Shown: positions 33,935 to 41,413 of the stretch, piece by piece
Layout: each line of letters starts with the position of its first letter
Numbering within the stretch: position 1 is the stretch's first letter
Assembly: GCF_002931055.1 (NCBI RefSeq)
Contig: NZ_PSXX01000014.1
Location: 40,884-104,883 of the forward strand
Length of the DNA: 64,000 bases
From: Pseudoclavibacter sp. AY1H1
GTDB lineage: Bacteria > Actinomycetota > Actinomycetes > Actinomycetales > Microbacteriaceae
Reading direction: 5' to 3'
Notes under the pieces: generated by a model
Told to the model about the DNA's origin: nothing
The model's database searches: none
The model's input: the letters and a program-made list of their open reading frames with translations, nothing else
Translations under genes and position numbers: made by a program

Positions 33935-34950
33935 CGTCACAACTTGAGTGCAACGACTCCGACGCGTCACAGATGAGCAACTACGACCGCCAGACATGGG
34001 TCTCCCTCCAGAAATACTGGACGCGCCACGGTAACCGACGCGGGATGCCCAACTGGGCGAGTAAAGCAATCGATCACACCGGGGACTTTGCGGGAAACGT
34101 CGCATCGCGGGTGGCGAAAGCCACTCCAGAGGCGATAGCCGAGCCGATTCGCAAACTTGGTGGAGCTGTGGGCGAACATGCCCTGCAACCTGCCCTCAAA
34201 GCGGCGACCGGCCTTCTCGACCTTGTCAACGACTGGGCCCTTGAGCTGAACAATCCCAAGATCGTTGAGAATATCGCACGAAAGCACGGCTTGGAGATTG
34301 AAACTTTCGAAGATCTTCGTCGCTTCGATCTTAAGGATTGTGACCGCCTGCTGACGGCAAACACGCTGAAGTGGCGCACGAATGGCGCCCTCGAAGGCGG
34401 GGCAATGGGGTTGTTGGCCATGGTGCCAGTTGCTGGCATACCTGCCGCTTTGACGGCGGACATGCTGGTCATTCAGGTCTTGAGCACCTCCATCGCTGCT
34501 CGAACGGCGCACTCGTATGGCTACGACGCGAGGGACCCGGAGGAGCAAGAGTTCATCCACAGACTTGTTCGGCGATCGTTTATGGCGCAGGCAGCGAAAG
34601 TAGGCCCGCTTCGCGATACCGCGCGCGCGGCAGAGGCACTAGCAGGACGCGTTAACTGGTCACAGAAGTTGCGAGCAAACCACCAGCTCATTGCCTCGCT
34701 AGAAAAACTGCTTCAGCAGTTGGGGCCGCAGGGAGCTCGAGTTCCCGTCCAACAGGTTGCCAAGGTAGTTCCCTTCGTCGGGGTACTCATCGGGGCCGGA
34801 GTAAACGCAACCGTACTGGGGAACGTCGCGGCCGACGCGAAGCGCTACTGCCAAACACGCCATCTCTGCGATAAATACAACCTACCGTTGCCGGCAGCGC
34901 TTCTCGTCAATGACGAACCTACGCCGCCCCCTACCGCCGCGACCCAATAG
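33931..34950 (+). CDS. EcsC-family protein coupled to hsdR
   Basis: The 339-aa EcsC-like protein has an N-terminal region with [16 protein letters not shown] hydrophobic glycine-rich core ([18 protein letters not shown], then [25 protein letters not shown]) and a second hydrophobic segment [18 protein letters not shown] follow. EcsC proteins were named from the Bacillus ecs locus and have no agreed function; their helices suggest membrane association. ATG 33931 overlaps the hsdR stop (ATGA), so it is made with the restriction complex. Base composition is lower in GC than hsdR. Confidence 0.82.
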   Translation: MTSQLECNDSDASQMSNYDRQTWVSLQKYWTRHGNRRGMPNWASKAIDHTGDFAGNVASRVAKATPEAIAEPIRKLGGAVGEHALQPALKAATGLLDLVNDWALELNNPKIVENIARKHGLEIETFEDLRRFDLKDCDRLLTANTLKWRTNGALEGGAMGLLAMVPVAGIPAALTADMLVIQVLSTSIAARTAHSYGYDARDPEEQEFIHRLVRRSFMAQAAKVGPLRDTARAAEALAGRVNWSQKLRANHQLIASLEKLLQQLGPQGARVPVQQVAKVVPFVGVLIGAGVNATVLGNVAADAKRYCQTRHLCDKYNLPLPAALLVNDEPTPPPTAATQ

Positions 34951-35005
34951 AAGACCCAAGTACAAGCAGACCGCAGCCCCTCAACGCAAGCAAGGAGCAT
35001 CAAAC

Positions 35006-36436
35006 GTGCACGAGATCACCTGCCCCCACTGCCACAAGGCGTTCAAGGTCGACGAGGCTGGATACGCGGACATCGCGAAGCAGGTCCGCGACGGCGAATT
35101 CGAGAAGGACCTCCACGAGCGGCTCGAGCTCGCCGAGCAGGCGAAGCGTGCCGAGATCGAACTGGCCGAGTCGAGGGTCGTGCAGGAGTTCGAGGCGGCC
35201 GCCGCGAAGAAGAACGCCGAGCTGCAGGAGCTGAAGGCGAAGCTCGAGGCGGGTGAGGTCTCGCAGAAGCTGGCGATCGCCGAAGCAATGCAGAAGATCG
35301 AGAAGGAGCGCGACACACTCGCGAACGAACTCGCGACGGCACGACAGGAGCGCGAGGCCGCAGAGCAGCTCGCGGAGGCGCGGCGTGCCAGCGAACTGCA
35401 GCAGGCCGCATCCGCCAAGGAGACCGAGATCCAGGAGCTGAAAGCGAAGCTCGGCGCGCTCGAGACGCAGAAGAAGCTGGCCGTGAACGAAGCCGTGGGA
35501 CGCGTCGAGAAGGAACGCGACGAGCTGAAGAACGGCCTGCAGCGGGCGGAGCTCGAACGCCAGCTCGTCGAGAACTCCCTCAAGGACAAGTACGAGACGC
35601 AGCTGCGCGACCGCGACGACGCCATCGAGCGCCTCAAGGACATGAAGGCGCGCCTGTCCACGAAGATGCTCGGGGAGACCCTCGAGCAGCACTGCGAGAC
35701 GCTCTTCAACCAGCTCCGCGCCACCGCCTTCCCGAACGCGTACTTCGAGAAGGACAACGACGCTCGCAGCGGCAGCAAGGGCGACTACATCTTCCGCGAC
35801 TCCGACACCGACGGCACGGAGATCGTGTCGATCATGTTCGAGATGAAGAACGAAGCAGACGGCACGGCCACGAAGAAGCGCAACGAGGACTTCCTCAAGG
35901 AGCTCGACAAGGACCGCACCGAGAAGGGCTGCGAGTACGCCGTCCTCGTCTCCCTCCTCGAGCCCGACAGCGAGCTCTACAACACGGGCATCGTCGACGT
36001 CTCCCACCGCTACCCGAAGATGTACGTCGTTCGGCCGCAGTTCTTCATCCCCCTCATCAGCCTCCTGCGCACGGCGGCCACTGGCGCCCTGAAGTACAAG
36101 GCGGAGCTGGCATCGGTGAAGGCGCAGAACGTCGACGTCACGAACTTCGAGGAGCGACTCGACGAGTTCCAGCACGCCTTCGGCCGCAACTATGAGCTCG
36201 CATCCCGCCGCTTCGGGGAGGCGATCGACGAAATCGACAAGGCCATCGCCCGGCTCCAAAAGGTGAAGGATGCGCTCCTCGGCTCCGAACGCAACCTGCG
36301 CCTCGCGAACGACAAGGCGCAAGACGTCACCATCAAGAAGCTCACCCGCGGCAACCCCACGATGACGCAGAAGTTCGCGGAGCTGGGAGGCGGCGACAGC
36401 GACAGTTCCCAGGACGCCGCCCAGGCGAACGCCTAG
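35006..36436 (+). CDS. DUF2130 coiled-coil protein with nuclease-like C-terminal domain
   Basis: The 476-aa protein has CPHC near residues 6-9 (a possible half zinc ribbon) and a very long Glu/Ala/Lys coiled coil (~25-220). The C-terminal DUF2130 domain follows. Within it, GSKGDYIF (~255-262) and IMFEMKNE (~276-283) give a D...ExK pattern like PD-(D/E)xK nucleases. GTG 35006 is chosen because AAGGAG lies 8 nt upstream; the longer frame overlaps the EcsC gene. It is followed 70 bp later by a GTPase gene. A DNA- or RNA-cleaving effector is inferred, not shown. Confidence 0.85.
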   Translation: MHEITCPHCHKAFKVDEAGYADIAKQVRDGEFEKDLHERLELAEQAKRAEIELAESRVVQEFEAAAAKKNAELQELKAKLEAGEVSQKLAIAEAMQKIEKERDTLANELATARQEREAAEQLAEARRASELQQAASAKETEIQELKAKLGALETQKKLAVNEAVGRVEKERDELKNGLQRAELERQLVENSLKDKYETQLRDRDDAIERLKDMKARLSTKMLGETLEQHCETLFNQLRATAFPNAYFEKDNDARSGSKGDYIFRDSDTDGTEIVSIMFEMKNEADGTATKKRNEDFLKELDKDRTEKGCEYAVLVSLLEPDSELYNTGIVDVSHRYPKMYVVRPQFFIPLISLLRTAATGALKYKAELASVKAQNVDVTNFEERLDEFQHAFGRNYELASRRFGEAIDEIDKAIARLQKVKDALLGSERNLRLANDKAQDVTIKKLTRGNPTMTQKFAELGGGDSDSSQDAAQANA

Positions 36437-36506
36437 GCTCGACGCTCCGCGCACCACTTCCGCGAGACCCGCGGAAACCCGCCCCCGACCCGCAGGAGAC
36501 GCGCCC

Positions 36507-37694
36507 ATGGCATCAGCGAAGAGCAGGACGCGAGAGCAGCACATCGCTGTCTTCGGCGGCAGCGGAAGCGGGAAGACGGTGCTCGTCTCCTCGTTCTACG
36601 GCCCGACGCAGGAGCCGCAGTTCGCGAAGGACAACCTGTACGAGGTCGTCGCCGACGACACGGGGCAGAGCGACAAGCTGTACCAGAGCTACCTCGGCAT
36701 GAAGAACGCAGCGAAGGTGCCCGCATCCACTCGCTTCTCGCACACCGCCTACTCGTTCATGGTTCGGCCGAAGGCCTGGTCCCAGCAGCGGGCGAAGCAG
36801 TCGAAGCCGTTCGACGCGCTCCGCCTCGTCTGGCACGACTACCCGGGCGAGTGGTTCGAGGAGTCCGCGGTGGGCACCGAGGAGACCCGTCGGCGAGTGG
36901 AGACCTTCACGGCGCTGCTCAGCTCGGACGTCGCGCTGCTGCTCGTCGACGGGCAGCTGCTCCTCGAGAACGAGGGCTCTGAGGAGCTGTACCTGAAGTC
37001 GCTCCTCACCAACATCCGCTCCGAGCTGCTCCGCCTCAAGCCCGAGCTCCTCAAGGACGGGAAGCCCCTGACGCAGTTCCCGCGCATCTGGGTGCTGGCG
37101 CTGTCCAAGTCCGACCTGCTTCCCGAGATGGATGCGCACAGGTTCAAGGCGCTCCTCGTCGAGAAGGTCAGCGACGAGCTCGACCAGCTGCGCCAGGAGC
37201 TGCGCGGCTTCGTGGAAGCGCCCGAGGCGATGTCGTTCGCCGAGGACTTCATCCTGCTCTCCTCCGCGAAGTTCGAGCCAGGGAAGATCGAAGTGACCCA
37301 GCGCGTCGGAGTCGACGCCGTCCTCCCTCTGGCCGCCATCCTCCCCTTCGAACGCCACGTCAAGTGGGCCAAGACGCTGCACGACGGCGGCAAGGTGGCC
37401 GAGAAGATCTTCGGCAAGGCCGGCAACGTGGCCGGCGTCGCGGCAATGGGGGCCTTGTTCGTCATCAAGAAGGTCAAGCTGCCGGGACCGCTCGGCCTGC
37501 TCGCCGGGCTCGCCGCATCCTTCGTCTCGAAGGATGCGATCGAACGCGGAGCCTCGCTCGCGGGCGACAAGCTCAAGGCAGTGAACGCGGAGGCGCTCGC
37601 CAAACGCGACTACCTCACGGCGATGCTGACACGCTTCAAGCTCGACCTCGAAGACGCCGAACGCAAGGGCATCCTCCTCCGGAGCAAGAAGTGA
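36507..37694 (+). CDS. P-loop GTPase (double-GTPase/TRAFAC-like)
   Basis: The 395-aa GTPase has Walker A GGSGSGKT (residues 17-24), a DxxG switch in WHDYPGEW (D111-G114) and a base-specificity-like LSKSDLL. The C-terminal ~100 residues carry hydrophobic, glycine-rich helices (VAGVAAMGALFVIKKV, LPGPLGLLAGLAASFV) that may touch membranes. It resembles the 'double-GTPase' families reported by comparative genomics in bacterial conflict loci. The GTGA overlap with the next gene and the DUF2130 neighbour suggest a three-gene module. GTP specificity is inferred from motifs. Confidence 0.82.
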   Translation: MASAKSRTREQHIAVFGGSGSGKTVLVSSFYGPTQEPQFAKDNLYEVVADDTGQSDKLYQSYLGMKNAAKVPASTRFSHTAYSFMVRPKAWSQQRAKQSKPFDALRLVWHDYPGEWFEESAVGTEETRRRVETFTALLSSDVALLLVDGQLLLENEGSEELYLKSLLTNIRSELLRLKPELLKDGKPLTQFPRIWVLALSKSDLLPEMDAHRFKALLVEKVSDELDQLRQELRGFVEAPEAMSFAEDFILLSSAKFEPGKIEVTQRVGVDAVLPLAAILPFERHVKWAKTLHDGGKVAEKIFGKAGNVAGVAAMGALFVIKKVKLPGPLGLLAGLAASFVSKDAIERGASLAGDKLKAVNAEALAKRDYLTAMLTRFKLDLEDAERKGILLRSKK

Positions 37695-38035
37695 AGCTCA
37701 TCTGGGCCACCCGGGGCCGCACCTGGGGGCATCGCTTCCTCCTCGACGGCGGCTACGCCGACCCCCTGCCCGAGTACGACAAGGCGTTCTCGAGCCTCGG
37801 CGACAACTCCGAACTCTGGCATCTCGGGGAAGACCGGGCGGCGCTGCGCTTCCCCGATCCCGAAGGACGCACTGACCGCGCCGGCCGCCCCATCTCCCAC
37901 GAGTTCGTGGTCTTCGCCCCTGAACTGAACAACATCTCCTCCGCAGCGACCGGACTGTCGCTGATCTGGACCCAGCCAGCGATCGCGTCCAGGTTCGCCG
38001 ACATCTGGGACCTGCCCGCCCCGCCCCTCGCATGA
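37691..38035 (+). CDS. 114-aa partner protein of the GTPase
   Basis: GTG 37691 overlaps the GTPase stop (GTGA), so the two are translated together. The product begins (M)KLIWATRGRTWGHRFLLDGG, with YADPLPEYDKAF and ends FADIWDLPAPPLA. It has no membrane helix or catalytic motif I recognise. Small proteins of this look often follow such GTPases and may be dedicated subunits or regulators; that role is inferred from coupling alone. Confidence 0.7.
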   Translation: MKLIWATRGRTWGHRFLLDGGYADPLPEYDKAFSSLGDNSELWHLGEDRAALRFPDPEGRTDRAGRPISHEFVVFAPELNNISSAATGLSLIWTQPAIASRFADIWDLPAPPLA

Positions 38036-38096
38036 CCGCGCTCGCCGCGAGCGACCGAAGCTGAACTCGAGAAGCACTCGGGAAGAAGGAGCCACG

Positions 38097-39161
38097 ATGC
38101 AGCACCACGCTTTGGAACCCGAAGCGACCGGAACCGTCGGCGCCGGAGCCGGATGGATGCACGATGCGAATGGCGCGCGCTCGCAGGCAGACCCGCTGCG
38201 CTGCGAGTTCGCGGGCTGGCTCGGGGATGAGCTCGTCAGCGTGCTCCCGGACTTCGTCGTCACCGGCGCACTCGCCGACGCGTTGCGCGCCTCGGACCTC
38301 ACTGGGTTCGAGCTGCGCACGGCGACCGTCACGAAGTCGCCGGAGTTCGTCTCGTACGCTGGCGCGTTCCCGGAGCGATGGGAGCGGCTCGCGCCCACCG
38401 GCCGTCCGGACACGGACGACGACTTCGCCCAGCGAGATGGGATGCTGCTGGTCAGCGAGCGAGCCCTCTCGCTCCTCAACGGACACCGCATCGTCGAAGC
38501 GCAGCTCGCGGCGGCCGGAGAGACCGCCGAGGCGTCGCGGTTCGCGCGGCACCGCGACGAAGCACGAGCAGCCGCGCTGCTTCGCGAGCAAGCCGCGCAG
38601 GATTCCGAGGCCGACGACGATGCCCGGGAAATCGCCCGCCTCACCGCGCTCGTCGACGCGCTCGGCCCAACCGCATCCACGCCGCCGACGATGCGCGTCA
38701 ACGGCGACGCGAAGCGCACGGTGGCCGGAGACCTCACGCTTGCGGCGGCCGCGCTTGGCAAGAAGATCGAGGATCCCGCGGCCCTCGCGCTGCTCCGGCT
38801 CATCGACGGACCGATCGAGATCAACCGCTCGGGCGCGTACCAGTGCGCCTACCGGAGCACCGACCGTTCCCTCATCGTGGGCATGAGGGGCGGCGCGGTG
38901 AAATGCGTCGAGCTCGTCTTCCACCCGCACCGCAACGCCCCGGAAGCCAACTACCCGCGCACGGCGCAGCTGATCACGGGGCTCTCCCCGTTCACGCGCG
39001 AAGGAGTCCTCGAGCACCTCGGTGCCCCGAAGGAGGCCCTCCCTCCGGACGAAGACGAGCGAAGCCGCGACGAGTACCGAATCGGCCGTCAGCGCGTGAT
39101 GCTGTACTGGAGGGGCCAGGACTACTCGCCGCGGTCGGTGATGGTCGGCCGGAAGGGCTGA
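38097..39161 (+). CDS. Hypothetical protein, immunity-protein-like N-terminus
   Basis: In the 354-aa protein, residues ~30-140 read WLGDELVSVLPDFVVTGALAD, GFELRTATVTKSPEF and GMLLVSERALSLLNG. That pattern recalls Imm11/DUF1629-type immunity proteins of polymorphic-toxin systems. A helical middle (~140-200) and a C-terminal domain (~235-354) with SLIVGMRGGAVKCVELVF and MLYWRGQDYSPRSVMVG follow. It lies 62 bp after the GTPase partner on the same strand. Family resemblance is from memory and weak; the function is unknown. Confidence 0.6.
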   Translation: MQHHALEPEATGTVGAGAGWMHDANGARSQADPLRCEFAGWLGDELVSVLPDFVVTGALADALRASDLTGFELRTATVTKSPEFVSYAGAFPERWERLAPTGRPDTDDDFAQRDGMLLVSERALSLLNGHRIVEAQLAAAGETAEASRFARHRDEARAAALLREQAAQDSEADDDAREIARLTALVDALGPTASTPPTMRVNGDAKRTVAGDLTLAAAALGKKIEDPAALALLRLIDGPIEINRSGAYQCAYRSTDRSLIVGMRGGAVKCVELVFHPHRNAPEANYPRTAQLITGLSPFTREGVLEHLGAPKEALPPDEDERSRDEYRIGRQRVMLYWRGQDYSPRSVMVGRKG

Positions 39162-39189
39162 GGGCTGCGGGCTGAGGGCTGCGGGCTGC
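39155..39189. repeat. Five tandem heptamers GGGCTG(A/C)
   Basis: Five consecutive 7-bp units, alternating mostly GGGCTGA and GGGCTGC, begin inside the stop codon of the upstream gene and run into the gap. It is a short simple-sequence repeat at the right edge of the island. Confidence 0.7.
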
Positions 39190-39244
39190 CACCAGCACCA
39201 GCTTCGACGTCGTGCCCGCTGGCGCCGGGCCGAGCCGCAGCCCG

Positions 39245-40213
39245 CTACGCACCACGAGCCTCAGCTCTCTGCAGCGCGGCGCGCACCTGGTCCACGAAGC
39301 GTGTCGGCGTCGGCCAGAGCTGCGCCGCGGTGGCCCTGATGGCAAACCAGTCGATTTCCTGCAGACGGTTGACGCGCCCGATGTCCTTCCGCCACTGTCG
39401 CTTGTCGGTCCGATGATGGTCACCCTCATATTCGATGGCGATTCTCTGCGCCCGATAGGCGAGGTCGACCCGTCCCACGAACTCCGGACCATTCCACACT
39501 TCGACGCCGACTTCCGGCTCCGGCAGGCCGGCGGCGACGATCACCAGCCGGGTCCAGGTCTCCATCGGAGATTCCACTCCGCAGCGAATCCGCGCGGCGG
39601 CGACCCTCAGCGACGCTCCCCCTTCGCGATTGCCCCAGGCATTCGCGATGCCCGCCAGCTCTTCGAGTGATGCAAGCGCCGGGGCTGTCCGCGCGCCGTC
39701 GGGCGTGACGTCCGGCCGGACCAGCCGCTCGTAGTTCGTGGAGGTCGCGACGAGTGCATCGCCGAGCACGACCAGCTCGGAGACCTCGAGATGTCTCGCG
39801 GCGGTCGCCCAGGTCAGCGCCGGCGGGGCGACTGGCACGCCGTGCAGGTCGCGGGCATCCCACAACCGTTCATGGATGCTTCGCGACCGGATTCCGCGCC
39901 CCAGCGGCCGGTTCCGGCCCGCCGGGACGAGGACGTGCACCGTGGAGTCGCCGTCCAGGCGACGCGGGACGGGGAGACCCCAGACGCGGGCAGCGCTCAC
40001 GCCGCCAAGAACACTCCGTTCCCTGAGGCGCGGCACGAACGCCTGCGCGATCTCGAGGGGCGTGGTTGCGATCCCGCGCATTCGCACGCCTCGGTGCGGG
40101 CTCGTGAACTCCGCTGAGTTCAGCTGGCCCGCCGTCATTCCCGCGCGACGCCCGTCCCGGACGCTGAAGGAACCGGCTGCGGCGCCATCCGGCAGATTCT
40201 CGGGTCCAGACAT
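39245..40213 (-). CDS. DUF559/Vsr-like nuclease-domain protein (AbiEi-like N-terminus)
   Basis: The 322-aa protein's N-terminal half has SVRDGRRAGMTAGQL and HRGVRMRG, like the winged HTH of AbiEi/transcriptional-antitoxin-type proteins. The C-terminal half has FVGRVDLAYRAQRIAIEYEG, then HHRTDKRQWRKDIGRVNRL, a PD-(D/E)xK very-short-patch-repair-like nuclease core. This two-part family occurs in many copies in Microbacteriaceae. It is unclear whether it is a nuclease, a regulator or part of a toxin-antitoxin pair. It faces the island and borders the palindromic repeat block. Confidence 0.8.
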   Translation of the reverse strand: MSGPENLPDGAAAGSFSVRDGRRAGMTAGQLNSAEFTSPHRGVRMRGIATTPLEIAQAFVPRLRERSVLGGVSAARVWGLPVPRRLDGDSTVHVLVPAGRNRPLGRGIRSRSIHERLWDARDLHGVPVAPPALTWATAARHLEVSELVVLGDALVATSTNYERLVRPDVTPDGARTAPALASLEELAGIANAWGNREGGASLRVAAARIRCGVESPMETWTRLVIVAAGLPEPEVGVEVWNGPEFVGRVDLAYRAQRIAIEYEGDHHRTDKRQWRKDIGRVNRLQEIDWFAIRATAAQLWPTPTRFVDQVRAALQRAEARGA

Positions 40214-40434
40214 GCGGCCAGAGTACGGACGCGCGCCGTCTCCTCCGCGTTATCCACAGCCGGGATACCGCCCGCGTCGCACCGGTGCGCCGGTGGCGCG
40301 GGCGCGGGCGCGGTGCCCCGGTCCCCGGTCCCCGGTGTCCCCGTCCCCGGCGGCTCGGCGGCTCGGCGGCTTGGTGGTTCGGTGACTCCGTGGCTCGGTG
40401 GCTCGGTGCCGGCTCAGGAAAGGCTCGTGCGGGG

Positions 40435-40950
40435 TTTTTGCGACGCTGATGGGTTTCTCGGATGCACGTGATGGGTTCTGGCGACCGGTGATGGGTAAAA
40501 ACCCATCACGGTCACCGAAAGCCATCACGGGCCCGGCGTCAGCGGCAGGCGCGGCACGGGACAAAGGGAGGCGCGGGGCCGGTGCCGGCGGCTCGTGCCG
40601 CTGCCTGAGATCCGCCTTGGCAGCACGCTGATGGGTTTTTGCGACGCTGATGGGTTTCTCGGATGCACGTGATGGGTTTCGGCGACCGGTGATGGGTAAG
40701 AACCCATCACGGTCACCGAAAGCCATCACGGGCCCGGCGTCAGCGGCAGGCGCGGCACGGGACAAAGAGAGGCGCGGGGCCGGTGCCGGCGGCTCGTGCC
40801 GCTGCCTGAGATCCGCCCTTGGCAGCACGCTGAAGGGTTTTCGCGACACGGATGGGTTTTCGCGACGCTGATGGGTTTCTCGGATGCACGTGATGGGTTT
40901 CGGCGACCGGTGATGGGTAAAAACGCATCATGGTCACCGAAAGCCATCAC
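40435..40950. repeat. Three ~200-bp direct repeats, each with a long palindrome
   Basis: This block is part of the 792-bp gene-free gap at 40214-41005. Three copies start at about 40435, 40636 and 40857 (spacing 201 and 221 bp). Each contains gcgacgctgatgggttt and a 61-bp imperfect inverted repeat (40468-40528, 40669-40729, 40890-40950) with arms of ~28 bp meeting at tgatgggt-aaaa-acccatca in the first copy. Between palindromes lies a GC-rich spacer (gcgcggggccggtgcc) that the last copy lacks. The third copy carries an extra ~20-bp gatgggttttcgcgac-type unit. Confidence 0.9.
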
Positions 40951-41005
40951 GGCCAAGGCAGGGCGGCGGAAGCCGAAGCGGCGGCGGAAGCAGCCCCCGC
41001 CGCCG

Positions 41006-41413
41006 CTAGCTGCCGCTCTCCACGAGGTACAGCTTGCGCAGGGGCGCGCCGGTGACGGTCCACCGGGTGCGCATCCCTTCACCGAGTCGCACGATGGAGC
41101 CGGGTTCGAGGTCGATCGAGGGCAGTTCCGGCTCGAGGAACTCGACCGTCGCCGTGCCGCTGATGACGAGGAACACCTCGTCGACCTCGACGTCGAGCAT
41201 CGACCCAGCAGACATCTCCCACAGCCCGAACTCCGCGCCCGCGAAGGCACCGAGGTCGAGGGCGGCGGTCGTCGGCTCGCCGCTCACCTTCTGCCAGCCC
41301 TCGACGGAGTCGTGCGACAGGGATGCACCCCGCGCGTGCACGACCGAACCGGGGAGCATCCCACTCACGGCTGCGGCCTCGGCATCCGCCTCACGAGCAC
41401 CGTCGCCGCTCAC
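41006..41413 (-). CDS. Cupin-domain protein
   Basis: The 135-aa small beta-barrel has FGLWEMSAGSMLDVEVDEVF as cupin motif 1 and PGSIVRLGEGMRTRWTV as motif 2. It lacks the usual His pair, so metal binding is doubtful. GTG 41413 overlaps the stop of the FAD oxidoreductase (GTGA). Cupin genes of this type regularly accompany gamma-glutamylputrescine oxidase-like genes, perhaps as ligand-binding or protective partners. Confidence 0.85.
   Translation of the reverse strand: MSGDGAREADAEAAAVSGMLPGSVVHARGASLSHDSVEGWQKVSGEPTTAALDLGAFAGAEFGLWEMSAGSMLDVEVDEVFLVISGTATVEFLEPELPSIDLEPGSIVRLGEGMRTRWTVTGAPLRKLYLVESGS

Noticed and set aside
40250..40849. 199-codon minus-strand frame inside the repeat block
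   Set aside because: It is made of the repeated DNA read through, is Pro/Arg/Ala-rich with duplicated segments, has no ribosome site and crosses palindromes; better explained as non-coding repeat.
40435..40950. Repeat block considered as a CRISPR array
   Set aside because: Units are ~200 bp with shared spacers and internal long palindromes, only three copies, and no cas genes are present.
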